Shown: positions 45,578-56,524 of the stretch, one piece after another
Layout: every line of letters begins with the position of its first letter
How positions within the stretch are numbered: the stretch's first letter is position 1
Source of the DNA: an uncultured Paraglaciecola sp.
Lineage (GTDB): Bacteria > Pseudomonadota > Gammaproteobacteria > Enterobacterales > Alteromonadaceae
Length of the DNA: 64,000 nucleotides
Direction of reading: 5' to 3'
Assembly (NCBI RefSeq): GCF_937123705.1
Contig: NZ_CAKZKO010000138.1
Location: 62,001-126,000, forward strand
Position numbers and translations under genes: made by a program
Notes under the pieces: model-generated
Databases searched by the model: none
What the model was told of the DNA's origin: nothing
The model's input: only the letters and a program-made list of their open reading frames with translations

Positions 45578-47272
45578 TTAAATGCTGACTCTTTTATAAG
45601 GACGATACTCAGGCATCCAAAAGTTACGTTCGATGCGCTCTTTCAAAATGTCATCTGACACCTGTAAAGCCAAGTTTTGTTGCATCGCTATTTTTGCCAC
45701 GTCAAAGGCAATTTTTTTACTCAATTGTGCTATTTCGCCTAAGGCAGGAAGTAAATCGCCTTTTCCCGTTGCAGCAAGGGGTGAGGCATCAGCCAAGGCG
45801 ACGCTGGTTGCCATTAACATCTCATCACTGATCAAACTGGCCTTTGCAGCAATTACACCTAAGCCAATACCTGGGAAGATATAGCTATTATTACATTGGG
45901 CAATGGCAAAAGTTTTGCCGTTATATTCAACCTGCTTGAATGGGCTGCCGGTGGCAACAATGACTTCTCCTTCGGTCCATTCGATCACTTGCTCGGGCGT
46001 TGCTTCAACTTGGCGAGAAGGATTACTCAAAGGAAAAATAATGGGTAACTCACAGTGCTTTTTCATACTGCGGATAACCTGCTCTGTAAATAAACCAGCT
46101 TGGCCAGACACACCAATTAAGATACCTGGCTGGGCACAATTTACCACATCTAATAATGACGCAAACTCACCGCTAAATGACCACTCACTAATTGAATCCT
46201 CGGGCTGCACAAGGCGTTGCTGGAAATCTCGCAACCCCTGCATTCCTTCCGTTAGTAATCCAAAGCGGTCGATCATAAATACTTGGCTACGTGCTTGTGC
46301 ATCAGAAATGCCTTCTAAACACATTTGCTGAATGATTTGCTCGGCAATGCCGCACCCCGCTGAGCCAGCACCAACAAACACCACTTTTTGTTCAGACAAC
46401 TTAGTGTTCTTACTTTTGCACGCAGCTAAAATAGTGCCGACTGCCACTGCAGCTGTGCCTTGAACATCATCATTAAAACAGCAAATTTTATGCCTATAAC
46501 GCTCAAGTAAAGGCATAGCATTAGGCTGGGCAAAATCTTCGAATTGTAGCATCACTTCTGGCCAGCGCCGGTGAATGGCTTTGATAAACATATCGACAAA
46601 CTCGTCGTACTCAGCCTGACCAATACGTTTGTGACGTGCCCCCATATACATAGGGTCGGCCAATAGTTTTTCGTTGTTAGTGCCTACATCTAACATCACA
46701 GGCAAAGTATAGGCTGGGCTAATGCCCCCACAGGCGGTGTACAATGATAACTTACCGATAGGGATCCCCATCCCCCCTATACCTTGGTCGCCTAATCCTA
46801 AGATCCGCTCACCGTCGGTAACTACTATAACTTTTACTTTGCGTTTAGTGGCATTACGTAAAATATCATCCATTTGATGACGTTCAGAATAGGAAATAAA
46901 TAAACCACGAGAACTACGGTAGATATCTGAAAACTGTTCACACGCATCACCCACAGTAGGCGTATAGATAATGGGCATCATTTCATCTATGTGCTCTTTA
47001 ACTAAGCGGTAATACAGAGTTTCGTTATTATCTTGAATAGCCCGTAAGTATATATGCTTGTTAATCGGCTGATCAAAACTGGAATACTGCATGTAAGCAC
47101 GGTCGACTTGCTCTTCTATCGTTTCATAGCGGGGCGGGATCAAGCCTGTTAAGTTAAAAGTTTTGCGTTCATCTGCACTAAAGGCGCTACCTTTGTTAAG
47201 CAGCGGCGTTTCTAACAATGAAGGGCCAGAATGAGGAATATAAAGCGCGCTCTTAGTAGCTGAATTTGCCAT
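45578..47272 (-). CDS. maeA: NAD-dependent malic enzyme
   Basis: MaeA decarboxylates malate to pyruvate with NAD reduction. The 564-residue length fits the long malic enzyme family. Motifs are [40 protein letters not shown] (catalytic site), [20 protein letters not shown] and the nucleotide loop [15 protein letters not shown]. It stands alone on the minus strand. Confidence 0.95.
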   Translation of the reverse strand: MANSATKSALYIPHSGPSLLETPLLNKGSAFSADERKTFNLTGLIPPRYETIEEQVDRAYMQYSSFDQPINKHIYLRAIQDNNETLYYRLVKEHIDEMMPIIYTPTVGDACEQFSDIYRSSRGLFISYSERHQMDDILRNATKRKVKVIVVTDGERILGLGDQGIGGMGIPIGKLSLYTACGGISPAYTLPVMLDVGTNNEKLLADPMYMGARHKRIGQAEYDEFVDMFIKAIHRRWPEVMLQFEDFAQPNAMPLLERYRHKICCFNDDVQGTAAVAVGTILAACKSKNTKLSEQKVVFVGAGSAGCGIAEQIIQQMCLEGISDAQARSQVFMIDRFGLLTEGMQGLRDFQQRLVQPEDSISEWSFSGEFASLLDVVNCAQPGILIGVSGQAGLFTEQVIRSMKKHCELPIIFPLSNPSRQVEATPEQVIEWTEGEVIVATGSPFKQVEYNGKTFAIAQCNNSYIFPGIGLGVIAAKASLISDEMLMATSVALADASPLAATGKGDLLPALGEIAQLSKKIAFDVAKIAMQQNLALQVSDDILKERIERNFWMPEYRPYKRVSI

Positions 47273-47350
47273 TAACGTTTTGTCCTGTAATTTTGTATTA
47301 TTGTTTCAGTTATCTCTGGCCATTTAGGCCAGTATAGTTATGGAGTTATT

Positions 47351-49993
47351 TTAAAATATATCTTCAATCTGTTTCTTACTTTGCTCACCTTGTTCAGCGG
47401 GCTCAACAATTTGTGCGTCGGCCACAAATGTTTGCGGTTGGGTGCCTTGGGCAAAGTATTCAAACATAGATGTTTTATCTGTTCTAGTCGTTAATTTTCC
47501 TGTGCCTTTGTCAATACGCACAGTCAGTAAGTCTGTTGGCATGGGCATTAAATGTTCAGGTTTATCAGCTAGCGCATATTGCATAAATCTAATCCAAGCA
47601 GGTTGAGCCGCATGACCACCCGATTCACTACCTATTAATGCGTTGCCAATATAGTTGAACTTTTGGGGGTTCTTATTGACCAAATTTTGATTTCGCGTAG
47701 TACGACCCAAGCGTCTATTGTTATCGTCAAATCCAACCCAAGTTGTGGCCACTAGATCTGGTGTAAAGCCACTAAACCATGTATCTCGGACATCGTTAGT
47801 GGTTCCGGTTTTTCCGGCAAGATCGCTACGTTTCATTAATAATGCGGCGCGCCAACCAGTACCACGATTGTCCCAACTACCGTTAATTTGTACCGCTGAG
47901 CGCATCATTTCTGCAACTAAAAATGCATTTTCAGCACTAATGACTCTTGGCGCTGATAGTAAACTCTTAACGGGCTCCTCTATCTTAGGGGCAACACCAA
48001 ACTCAGCGGCTAACAGGGCCTCAATGTCTTCAGTATCTGCGGGCTGTTCTGTTGTAAGTTGCTCAGCTACTTCACAAGGGGAGCAAGCATTAACAGGGTT
48101 GGCTTTCCATAGCACTTCTCCCATTTCGTTTTCGATACGCTGAATAAAATGGGGGTGGATTAAAAACCCACCATTGGCAATCACCGCCATCGCGGTGGCA
48201 ACCTCTAATGGCGTGTGTGAACCAGAGCCTAAAGAAAGTGTTTCATCTAACGGGATATCATCCTTATCAAACCCAAAGCGAGTAAGATACTCTGCGATAT
48301 TTTCTAACCCAACCGCCCTCAATAACCGCACCGACACCACATTTTTAGACTTACTTAGCGCCACTCGCATACGAATAGGTCCATCATACTCAGGGGGTGA
48401 ATTTTCGGGCCGCCAAGCATTGCCTGAACCCGCTTGCCATTGAGTAATTGGCGCATCGTTTATCACACTTGCCAAAGTGTAACCATTTTCCAATGCGGCT
48501 GAATAAATAAAAGGTTTGATATTCGAGCCAACTTGCCTTTCTGCTTGAGTCGCTCGGTTAAACTGACTTTGATAAAAACTATAACCACCGATGACCGCTT
48601 GCGCTGCACCATTTTTTGGATCTAAAGCAACAAAGGCACTACTGGCCTGAGGATATTGTGCTAGCTGCCAATGCAAATCATGTTCTCGTTGACGAATTAA
48701 TATCAAGGCCCCTTCTTGTAATATATCGCTAGCTTTTTGGGGTGCAGGACCTTGTTTCGAATCATTAATGAATGGCCTGGCCCAATCAAGACCATCCCAA
48801 TCAATAATGCTGTATTTTCCTTGTTTGTTATAAATAATAATATCTGTCTCATTTACTTTGACCACAATGGCAGGAAGCAAGGGCTCAAAGGTTTTAACCT
48901 CTTGCAAATAACTTAACATTTGATCTTCTTGCCACGGTTTTGAATCAGTTGCGTGATGTGCTTCTTGAGCGGTAAGTAGCTCATTAACGGCGGATGACCA
49001 AAGCTGTTTCTCCGGCCCCCTATACCCATGACGTTCATCATAATCATGTAAATTTCTACGTACCGCACGTTGCGCCGCAGCTTGTAAAGTAGATGAAGCC
49101 GTAGCGTAAACTTGATATCCCCCAGTTTCAGCTTCATTTTTTCCGTATAGATCAATCATCTCGTTGTAAATAATATCCGCTAAGTACGGGGCATCTAAAT
49201 CTATTTCTGCGCCATATTTTTTAGCGGTGACAGGTTCACTCAATGCTTTTTCAAATTGCGCTCGCGAAATATATTCTTCATCTAACATACGCAGTAGTAC
49301 GATACGCCTTCTAGCAAGTGAACGCTCGGGGCGACTAATCGGATTAAGAGTTGAAGGAGCTTGAGGCAAACCTGCTATGGTTGCGAACTGAGCCAAGGAA
49401 AGCTCACTAAGCGGCTTACCATAGTACACTTGAGCGGCCGCTCCAAAACCGAAGGCTCGGTGCCCCAGTTCTACTTTATTTAAGTACAACTCTAATATTT
49501 CTTGTTTGCTTAACAGCTGCTCCATATGCCATGCTAGGATTATTTCCCGTATCTTACGTATATATTTTTTTTCACGGGTAAGAAAAAAGTCGCGGGCCAT
49601 TTGCATTGTCAGGGTACTCCCCCCTTGCCCTTTCTCGCCAGTGACAACTAAATTAATTAAAGCGCGCATCATGCCGATAGGATCAATACCAGGGTGCTCA
49701 TAGAAGCGACTATCTTCAGTGGCAATAACCGCTTGTTGTAATTGCAGTGGAATTTGCTCAAGAGTCAGAGGAATACGGCGTTTCACACCATATTGGGAAA
49801 TTAGTTTGCCATCTTGAGTGTATATACGCATAGGCGTTTGTAAGCGCACATCTTTAAGCACATCAACACTTGGAAGATCTGCTTTGATATAAAAATAAGT
49901 ACCTAATAAGATAATGGTACCAACCAAAAATGTGGTAAAAATGGCTATTAATGCGGGTTTAAGTAACTTCACGGAAAGATAATACCAAGGCAA
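47351..49993 (-). CDS. mrcA: penicillin-binding protein 1A
   Basis: This bifunctional peptidoglycan synthase has one N-terminal membrane segment, a glycosyltransferase domain and a transpeptidase domain. In the GT51 domain the catalytic Glu93 is in ATEDSRFYEH, with GGSTLTMQMARDFFL following. In the transpeptidase, the nucleophile Ser is in VGSNIKPF, with SKSKN and KTGTT boxes. The 880-residue length is usual for gammaproteobacterial PBP1A, including the inserted OB-like domain. It is divergent from pilMNOPQ, the conserved arrangement. A GTG eight codons in (49972) is an alternative start. Confidence 0.95.
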   Translation of the reverse strand: MPWYYLSVKLLKPALIAIFTTFLVGTIILLGTYFYIKADLPSVDVLKDVRLQTPMRIYTQDGKLISQYGVKRRIPLTLEQIPLQLQQAVIATEDSRFYEHPGIDPIGMMRALINLVVTGEKGQGGSTLTMQMARDFFLTREKKYIRKIREIILAWHMEQLLSKQEILELYLNKVELGHRAFGFGAAAQVYYGKPLSELSLAQFATIAGLPQAPSTLNPISRPERSLARRRIVLLRMLDEEYISRAQFEKALSEPVTAKKYGAEIDLDAPYLADIIYNEMIDLYGKNEAETGGYQVYATASSTLQAAAQRAVRRNLHDYDERHGYRGPEKQLWSSAVNELLTAQEAHHATDSKPWQEDQMLSYLQEVKTFEPLLPAIVVKVNETDIIIYNKQGKYSIIDWDGLDWARPFINDSKQGPAPQKASDILQEGALILIRQREHDLHWQLAQYPQASSAFVALDPKNGAAQAVIGGYSFYQSQFNRATQAERQVGSNIKPFIYSAALENGYTLASVINDAPITQWQAGSGNAWRPENSPPEYDGPIRMRVALSKSKNVVSVRLLRAVGLENIAEYLTRFGFDKDDIPLDETLSLGSGSHTPLEVATAMAVIANGGFLIHPHFIQRIENEMGEVLWKANPVNACSPCEVAEQLTTEQPADTEDIEALLAAEFGVAPKIEEPVKSLLSAPRVISAENAFLVAEMMRSAVQINGSWDNRGTGWRAALLMKRSDLAGKTGTTNDVRDTWFSGFTPDLVATTWVGFDDNNRRLGRTTRNQNLVNKNPQKFNYIGNALIGSESGGHAAQPAWIRFMQYALADKPEHLMPMPTDLLTVRIDKGTGKLTTRTDKTSMFEYFAQGTQPQTFVADAQIVEPAEQGEQSKKQIEDIF

Positions 49994-50111
49994 TTTCTAA
50001 TAAATGATCTACATTTTATACCTATGTACAGTTATTAGAACCATAAAATGTAAAAAATTACGTAATAATGATGGTGTGAAATTTGTCCCCATTCAATCGG
50101 ATGTCTAACAA

Positions 50112-51176
50112 TTGAAAAATTTATTTGGCCCTAAAGTACAAAAAATGATTGGCCTTGATATAGGTACTCGGTTTATTAAAGCCGTTGTACTCGAAAAATC
50201 AGGTGAACAATTTAACTTGCAAGCGTTCGCCTGCGAGCCCATTTTGGGCAATGCTTTTGCAGAGCGTGAAATTAAGGATTTCGAAGCAGTTAGCCATGCA
50301 TTGAAAAAAATGAAGCTTGCTTTAAAAAACAAAAACAAGTTAGTTGCCATTGCCGTATCTGGCTCAACGGTACTGAATAAAGTCGTATATATGGATCCAG
50401 GTCAAACCGATCACGAACTTGAGAGCCAGATTGAATTAGAAGCTGATAGCTTAATTCCCTATCCGCTCAGCGAAGTCTACATTGACTTTGAAGAAATTAA
50501 CGACAGCTTAACTTCCAACAATAAAGTTGAAGTATTGTTAAGTGCCGTACATAAAGAATTGGTTGATCGTAGGATTACCTTGCTGGGTGAAGTGGGTTAC
50601 GAAGCCAAAATTGTCGACATAGAAAGCTATGCTCTAGGTGCTGCTATTTCTTCTTTCTATCCTTATGAAACTGACGAAACTGTCTGCTGTATCAATGTTG
50701 GTGCCAGTCACTTACAAATGTGCGCCGTTAAAAATGGCCAAGTCATTTACACCAAAGATCATAATTTTGGAATGGATGCGTTAATCCAAGACCTAAGCGT
50801 ACTATATAGCCAAGAACGCTCACAAATCGAACAGCAGTTAACAGATGGCACATTACCAGAGGCATGGAAGCAAGATGCTTACCCAATGTTTTTGGCAAAT
50901 CTGCAACAAAATATTAATCGGGCAATCCAGCTATATATTAGCGCCTCTAAAGAGGCACGCCCAAGCTCATTACTTATTTGTGGAGGCGCTGGGCACTTAA
51001 CATCTTTACCTGAAGACCTCACCGCAGACTTAGGTATAGACGTGACTTTTTTCAATCCGTTTGCTGACATGGCAAAAGCTGAGTCCGTCAATCAAGGAGA
51101 ATTAGAGCAGGTATCAGGGCAGCTTATTATTGCAGCAGGTTTAGCCAGTAGGAGTTTTCAACCATGGCACATATAA
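50112..51176 (+). CDS. pilM: type IV pilus assembly protein PilM
   Basis: PilM is the actin-like cytoplasmic protein that binds the PilN tail in the type IV pilus alignment complex. The 354-residue product begins MKNLFGPKVQKMIGLDIGTR, with the ATP-binding-type IGLDIGTRFIKAV and later ICGGAGHL. The start is TTG at 50112; an ATG at 50145 would remove the conserved LFG segment. The gene overlaps pilN by 13 nt and heads the pilMNOPQ operon. Confidence 0.95.
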   Translation: MKNLFGPKVQKMIGLDIGTRFIKAVVLEKSGEQFNLQAFACEPILGNAFAEREIKDFEAVSHALKKMKLALKNKNKLVAIAVSGSTVLNKVVYMDPGQTDHELESQIELEADSLIPYPLSEVYIDFEEINDSLTSNNKVEVLLSAVHKELVDRRITLLGEVGYEAKIVDIESYALGAAISSFYPYETDETVCCINVGASHLQMCAVKNGQVIYTKDHNFGMDALIQDLSVLYSQERSQIEQQLTDGTLPEAWKQDAYPMFLANLQQNINRAIQLYISASKEARPSSLLICGGAGHLTSLPEDLTADLGIDVTFFNPFADMAKAESVNQGELEQVSGQLIIAAGLASRSFQPWHI

Positions 51177-51748
51177 ATTTATTGCCTTGGCGCGAAAGTA
51201 GCAGGGCTGAACAAAAAAAGAGTTATCTTACATTACTTGCAGCTCTTGCTCTCGGTGCCATTGGACTGATGTTTATGGTTGGAAATGTGTTGGATCAAAT
51301 GACAGACAACCAACTTTATCGAAATAGTTTTATCGAGCAGGAAACAGCTTTATTAGATCAACAGATTGAAAAAATTAAAAACATCAAGAAAGACAAGGCC
51401 GCAATCGAACAAAGAATGGCTTTGATTGAGCAACTAGAATCGAGCAGAAACGCCGTTCCCATTGTATTGGACGAGCTAGTAAGATTATTACCTCATGGTT
51501 TATCTTTTCGAAGCTTTTCTCGTCAAGGAAACCTCATTGAGATACAAGGTGTGAGTGAATCCAATAATAGGTTGGCTGACTTCATGCGCATGCTGCAAGA
51601 TTCAACTGTTTTTAGTAGTGGTGAATTATCTTCGATTAAAGCCGATACCTCTGCGTTGGAGGCTGTCAGTGATTTCAAACTTACTTTTACAATAAATCCT
51701 AGCGTTGCCCCGGATTTCTCAATCATTAACGAGGAGTCAGGCAAATGA
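51164..51748 (+). CDS. pilN: type IV pilus assembly protein PilN
   Basis: The 194-residue bitopic inner-membrane protein starts with INLLPWRE, the conserved PilM-binding tail. It then has a membrane segment (about 24-44), a coiled coil and a periplasmic ferredoxin-like domain. It overlaps pilM by 13 nt and pilO by 4 nt. With PilO it forms the periplasmic scaffold of the pilus machine. Confidence 0.95.
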   Translation: MAHINLLPWRESSRAEQKKSYLTLLAALALGAIGLMFMVGNVLDQMTDNQLYRNSFIEQETALLDQQIEKIKNIKKDKAAIEQRMALIEQLESSRNAVPIVLDELVRLLPHGLSFRSFSRQGNLIEIQGVSESNNRLADFMRMLQDSTVFSSGELSSIKADTSALEAVSDFKLTFTINPSVAPDFSIINEESGK

Positions 51749-52359
51749 AATTTGACGTTAATAAGTTAAAAGAAGTCAATGATTTAGATTTCGAGCAAGT
51801 TGCCACTTGGCCCTTCGAAGTCAAATCTTTAGTCGCCGCATTTGTGGTAATTATTGGTTTAGTTGGTGGATATTATTTATTGGTAAAGTCTAAGCTGCCA
51901 GTACTAGATGCCGCACAGGATAAAGAGCTAAAACTAAAACAAACCTATCAGGGCAAATATCGTATCGCCGTAAACTTAGAAGCATACGAAGAGCAACTTG
52001 CCAGATTACAAAGTGATTTTTCTTCTATGTTAAAATCACTCCCTACAAGTAATGAAACGCCTGGTCTATTAGATGACATTACATTAGTTGGCACATCAGC
52101 TGGACTTACCTTTAGAGTATTAAATTGGCAAAGAGAAATTCCAAAAGAATTTTACTCAGAGCTTCCAATTGAAATGGAAGTATCAGGCGGATATCACAAT
52201 TTTGGGCAATTTGCTTCGGAAATAGCTGGGTTGCCACGAATTGTTACCGTGCATGATTTTGAAGTGACTCAAGAAGCCAATACACTTAAACTCAAAGTGC
52301 AAGCCAAGACCTACAGGACATCGACTGAACAAGAAACAACAGCGGAGCAAGCACAATGA
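51745..52359 (+). CDS. pilO: type IV pilus assembly protein PilO
   Basis: PilO pairs with PilN in the inner-membrane alignment complex. The 204-residue product has a short cytoplasmic start, a membrane helix (about 29-49, VAAFVVIIGLVGGYYLLV), a coiled coil and a periplasmic domain including LPIEMEVSGGYHNFGQFASE, a typical PilO segment. It overlaps pilN and pilP by 4 nt each. Confidence 0.95.
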   Translation: MKFDVNKLKEVNDLDFEQVATWPFEVKSLVAAFVVIIGLVGGYYLLVKSKLPVLDAAQDKELKLKQTYQGKYRIAVNLEAYEEQLARLQSDFSSMLKSLPTSNETPGLLDDITLVGTSAGLTFRVLNWQREIPKEFYSELPIEMEVSGGYHNFGQFASEIAGLPRIVTVHDFEVTQEANTLKLKVQAKTYRTSTEQETTAEQAQ

Positions 52360-52895
52360 AGCATATTAAACTTGTTTTAGCCGCCGCTATTTTAAGTGGC
52401 TGCGAAGCCAAAGTCGACGACTTGCAAGCATTTATTGCAGAAGTAAAACAAAATACTGTGGTTAGCGTAGAGCCCTATCCAGAATTTGAAAGTAAACCTA
52501 CTTTTATTTACTCTGCCGATACCCTGCGCAGCCCTTTTCAACAGCCCAGGAATACCGGTGCAGGTGTCGAAGTTAAAGTTGCGTCTCAACCAAATTGTGC
52601 GCAACCAGACTTTAACCGTACTAAACAACCATTGGAAAAATTTGGGATAGATGCCTTAGCAATAAATGGCGTTTTTCAATCAAATGGTAAGCAATGGGCA
52701 CTTATCCAGTCAAATACTGGTAGTTTATTTAAAGCAACAATTGGCGATTACCTTGGATTGTTTTTTGGGAAAATCGATTCTATTCAAAATGGCACAGTTT
52801 CTTTTACTGAAATGCTGCCCGATGGTGCTGGCTGCTGGCAAAAAAAGCCCGCCACACTCACCATGCAATCGAAGGCAGGAGAAAATAATGTCTGA
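52356..52895 (+). CDS. pilP: type IV pilus lipoprotein PilP
   Basis: PilP is a lipoprotein linking PilNO to the secretin PilQ. A lipobox LSGC puts the lipidated Cys at residue 16. The rest has the disordered N-terminal region and C-terminal beta domain with LRSPFQQPR and LEKFGIDALAINGVF. The 179-residue length is normal. Its end overlaps the pilQ start by 8 nt. Confidence 0.95.
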   Translation: MKHIKLVLAAAILSGCEAKVDDLQAFIAEVKQNTVVSVEPYPEFESKPTFIYSADTLRSPFQQPRNTGAGVEVKVASQPNCAQPDFNRTKQPLEKFGIDALAINGVFQSNGKQWALIQSNTGSLFKATIGDYLGLFFGKIDSIQNGTVSFTEMLPDGAGCWQKKPATLTMQSKAGENNV

Positions 52896-54654
52896 GCGTT
52901 TTATCTTTAACAAGAAACTTAATCGAACTAATCCGGCCTGGTATTGGTTACTTGCAATCGCTGCTAGCCTCTTGGCATTTGAGTCATTAAGTCAAGAAGA
53001 AGCTGCGGTACTAGTCGATCCCGAGCCGGAAATGAACAGTGCTTTTCACTCAGAATTGCTAGATGTACAATTTTCTCGCTTACCAAGTGGTGGCGCTAAA
53101 GCATTATTAATGTTTAGTAATAGCGATTTTCAGCTGCAGTTGAGCGAAAGGGGCAAAAATTTACGTTTAGTTTTACCAAAAACCAAACTAGCCAATGAGC
53201 AATTGTTTAAGCTTGACGTGGTAGATTTTGCGACACCGGTCAATACCATTGAAACTTTCCAAGATGAAGAGCAATCCAGAGTTGAGTTTTCATTGCAGGA
53301 CCGGATCTCTTTTCGTCATCAAAAAAACTCTAATAGTCTAAGTATAGAAATTGAGAAGCGCACAAAAGATACGCCAGTAGAAGATCCAAAGAATAACTTT
53401 GAAGGCGAACCTATTTCTCTTGATTTCCAAGACGTACCAGTACGCCAAGTATTGCAAATTATTGCACAAGTCAATAATTTCAACCTCGTCACCACTGACA
53501 CAGTGTCTGGTAATGTAACTATTAGCTTATCCGGTGTACCTTGGGATCAAGCTTTAGACATGATTTTGAAAATCAAAGGGTTAGATAAAAGACTAGAAGG
53601 CAACATCTTACTGATTGCGCCTACTGAGGAACTATCGGCTCGTGAAACGCAGCAACTACAATCTAAACAGCAGGTGGCAGAACTTGCACCACTGGTTTCT
53701 ACCAATGTGCAAATCAATTATGCGAAAGCACAAGATATAGCCATCATTCTTAAAGGCACGGAAAACAGTATCTTAACCACCAGAGGCAGTGTGGCAGTAG
53801 ATGAAAGAACTAACACCCTATTGCTGCGAGATACTCAAGCTTCGATAGATGAAGCCAAAGCCTTAGTTGATGCCTTAGACATACCAATCAAGCAAGTTCT
53901 AATAGAATCACGCATGGTCACTGTGCGAGACAACGCTAGCGAATCTTTAGGCGTGCAATGGGGGCTTAGCGATACCATCAATGACGGTGCAATTTCAGGC
54001 TCTATAAAGGGGGCTGATTCTATCGCCAGTGGCGTGGTACCTTCAATTACCGACCGACTTAATGTGGCACTACCCGTAAGCAGTCCAGCGGGAAGTATTG
54101 GTATCCAAATCGCTCGTTTATTAGATGGCACTATTATTGATATGGAGCTGTCAGCTTTAGAGACTGAAAACAAAGGTGAAGTTATTGCTAGCCCACGTAT
54201 TACTGTGGCGAACCAGCATGAAGCATATATTGAGCAAGGTACAGAAATTCCATATGTACAAGCCACCTCTAGTGGTGCCACTTCAGTTGAATTCAAAAAA
54301 GCGGTACTAAGTTTAAAAGTTACACCACATATTACCCCAGACAATCGCATCATTATGGATTTAGTGGTAACCCAAGACACCCGCGGTGATACAGTTTCAA
54401 CCTCTACAGGTGACGCCGTTGCTATTGATACACAAGAGATAAATACTCAAGTGTTAGTTGAAAACGGTGAAACTGTGGTTCTAGGTGGCATATTCCAGCA
54501 AAACTCTTCAAACGACGAACGAAAAATTCCACTTTTAGGCGACTTGCCTTTTGTTGGTAGTCTGTTCAAAAACTCTACTGAGGTATTAGAAAAGCGTGAA
54601 CTTCTTATATTTGTAACGCCTAAAATTTTAACTAACAAACTAAGAAGTAACTAA
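52888..54654 (+). CDS. pilQ: type IV pilus secretin PilQ
   Basis: PilQ forms the outer-membrane channel for the pilus. I start it at ATG 52888 with AGGAG 6 nt upstream, giving 588 residues; an upstream extension within pilP is a shadow. After a signal sequence come one AMIN-type domain (about residues 45-150), an STN domain (ISLDFQDVPVRQVLQIIAQV), secretin N domains and the C-terminal secretin domain (VIASPRITVANQHEAYIEQG, VLGGIFQ). Many PilQ proteins have two AMIN domains; here only one is clear. It is the last gene of pilMNOPQ before a terminator. Confidence 0.95.
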   Translation: MSERFIFNKKLNRTNPAWYWLLAIAASLLAFESLSQEEAAVLVDPEPEMNSAFHSELLDVQFSRLPSGGAKALLMFSNSDFQLQLSERGKNLRLVLPKTKLANEQLFKLDVVDFATPVNTIETFQDEEQSRVEFSLQDRISFRHQKNSNSLSIEIEKRTKDTPVEDPKNNFEGEPISLDFQDVPVRQVLQIIAQVNNFNLVTTDTVSGNVTISLSGVPWDQALDMILKIKGLDKRLEGNILLIAPTEELSARETQQLQSKQQVAELAPLVSTNVQINYAKAQDIAIILKGTENSILTTRGSVAVDERTNTLLLRDTQASIDEAKALVDALDIPIKQVLIESRMVTVRDNASESLGVQWGLSDTINDGAISGSIKGADSIASGVVPSITDRLNVALPVSSPAGSIGIQIARLLDGTIIDMELSALETENKGEVIASPRITVANQHEAYIEQGTEIPYVQATSSGATSVEFKKAVLSLKVTPHITPDNRIIMDLVVTQDTRGDTVSTSTGDAVAIDTQEINTQVLVENGETVVLGGIFQQNSSNDERKIPLLGDLPFVGSLFKNSTEVLEKRELLIFVTPKILTNKLRSN

Positions 54655-54685
54655 AATTTAGCCCAACGGCTAGGTAAACAGCATT

Positions 54686-54726
54686 AAAAAAGCAGCTTAA
54701 TGTCAAATTAAAGCTGCTTTTTTTTA
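54686..54726 (+). terminator. rho-independent terminator after pilQ
   Basis: AAAAGCAGCTT pairs with AAGCTGCTTTT around an AT-rich loop and is followed by a run of T. It separates the pilus operon from aroK. Confidence 0.88.
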
Positions 54727-54882
54727 TTATTCCTGTCTTATGCGCTTTACAAAGCTTGCAAAATTCCCTTTAAAACTGAGATAATCTCCTCATCGAAATT
54801 TTCGACGAGGTCTGGTTAATCCATAAAAGGGTAGCCGCACAATACTTTCTACCCCTTAAACATAGTTGTGAAATAAGCAAAA

Positions 54883-55398
54883 ATGGCTGAAAAACGTAAT
54901 ATATTCCTTATAGGCCCCATGGGTGCTGGTAAAAGCACAATTGGCAGGCATCTAGCAGAAGAACTTCATTTAGAATTTTTTGACTCCGACCAAGAGATCG
55001 AGAGACGATCTGGCGCAGATATCGCTTGGATATTTGATCTAGAAGGCGAAGAAGGCTTCCGTCAACGTGAAGAAAACATCATCAACGACTTAACTGATAA
55101 GCAAGGTATTGTCTTGGCAACGGGCGGTGGCTCGGTGGTCAGTAAAAATGTCAGAAATAGACTATCCGCTCGTGGAATAGTAGTGTATTTACAAACCACA
55201 ATTGATAAGCAGGTCGCTAGAACTCAACGCGACAAACGTCGCCCTTTGTTGCAAAACGATGATCCAGAAACAGTATTGCGAAACCTAGCTGAAGAGCGCA
55301 ACCCATTATACGAAGACGCAGCCGATTATATTGTTGATACCGATGATCAAAGCGCTCGTGCGGTGGCAAATCAAATCATCCAGAAGATTGGACTGTAA
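54883..55398 (+). CDS. aroK: shikimate kinase
   Basis: AroK phosphorylates shikimate at O3. The 171-residue enzyme has the P-loop GPMGAGKST, the substrate-binding [17 protein letters not shown] and RDKRRPLLQ lid residues. It is followed after 40 nt by aroB, as in E. coli. An imperfect hairpin at 54788-54810 lies in its leader; a role is unproven. Confidence 0.97.
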   Translation: MAEKRNIFLIGPMGAGKSTIGRHLAEELHLEFFDSDQEIERRSGADIAWIFDLEGEEGFRQREENIINDLTDKQGIVLATGGGSVVSKNVRNRLSARGIVVYLQTTIDKQVARTQRDKRRPLLQNDDPETVLRNLAEERNPLYEDAADYIVDTDDQSARAVANQIIQKIGL

Positions 55399-55438
55399 CG
55401 CTTCTTACACTTATCACATTTAATAGGGCTAGCTACTT

Positions 55439-56506
55439 ATGGCAACACTAACAGTTGAGTTGGGAGAGCGTAGCTACCCTATTTATATTCAAGCAGACCT
55501 ACTTAGCCTTCCTGATGTTTTAACCACTCACTTAGTCACCCCAAAAGTCATCATAGTGACCAATGAAGTTGTGGCCCCTCTTTATTTCGAATTAGTCAAT
55601 CAGGCCTTATCAGGCTATGACGTTAGCAAAATTGTTATACCAGACGGTGAGCAACACAAAAATTTGCAAAGTTTTGAAATGATTATCTCCAGACTGTTAG
55701 AGATGTCTGCTGCTCGAGACACCACTTTAATTGCGCTGGGTGGCGGTGTAGTCGGAGACTTAACCGGTTTTGTAGCAGCTAGTTTTCAACGGGGTATGCC
55801 TTTTATTCAAATTCCCACCACCCTATTATCTCAAGTAGATTCATCAGTAGGTGGAAAAACAGCCGTAAATCACCCACTCGGAAAAAATATGATTGGAGCA
55901 TTTTACCAACCTAAGGCCGTACTGATAGATACCAATAGTTTAGCCAGTTTACCGAAACGAGAGTTTGCAGCAGGTATGGCTGAGGTCATTAAGTATGGCG
56001 TGATCTACGACTGTGATTTTTTTCGGTGGTTAGAGGAAAATCTACAGGCCATCAAACAGCAAGATCTCACCGCTTTGCAATACATGATTTCTAGATGTTG
56101 TGAAATAAAAGCTGAAATTGTTGCTATTGACGAAAGAGAGTCAGGTTTACGAGCAATCCTCAATCTAGGCCATACATTTGGTCATGCCATCGAAGCAGAA
56201 CAAGGTTATGGAAACTGGTTACATGGTGAAGCCGTAGCAACAGGCATTGTTCTTGCTTCTGCAGTAGCAACTAAGAAAAATTGGCTCGAAACGTCAGAAT
56301 TTAGTCGTATCGAATCTCTTTTACAAGCATTTGATTTACCTACAGTTGCACCGTCTAACATGGCATATGACGATTTTGTACGACATATGCGTCACGATAA
56401 AAAAGTGCAAGCTGGCCAACTGTTTTTTGTCATTCCAAAGAAGATTGGTGAAGCGGTTGTAACGGATCAAGTATCTGACGAGATTTTACTGGCCATTCTT
56501 TCTTAG
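55439..56506 (+). CDS. aroB: 3-dehydroquinate synthase
   Basis: AroB converts DAHP to 3-dehydroquinate using NAD and a divalent metal. The 355-residue product has GGGVVGDLTGFVAASFQRG, IPTTLLSQVDSSVGGKTAVN, the metal-binding LNLGHTFGHAIE and HGEAV. It is second in the aroK-aroB-damX-dam order. Confidence 0.97.
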   Translation: MATLTVELGERSYPIYIQADLLSLPDVLTTHLVTPKVIIVTNEVVAPLYFELVNQALSGYDVSKIVIPDGEQHKNLQSFEMIISRLLEMSAARDTTLIALGGGVVGDLTGFVAASFQRGMPFIQIPTTLLSQVDSSVGGKTAVNHPLGKNMIGAFYQPKAVLIDTNSLASLPKREFAAGMAEVIKYGVIYDCDFFRWLEENLQAIKQQDLTALQYMISRCCEIKAEIVAIDERESGLRAILNLGHTFGHAIEAEQGYGNWLHGEAVATGIVLASAVATKKNWLETSEFSRIESLLQAFDLPTVAPSNMAYDDFVRHMRHDKKVQAGQLFFVIPKKIGEAVVTDQVSDEILLAILS

Positions 56507-56524
56507 GATTATTTTTGGCTTGTG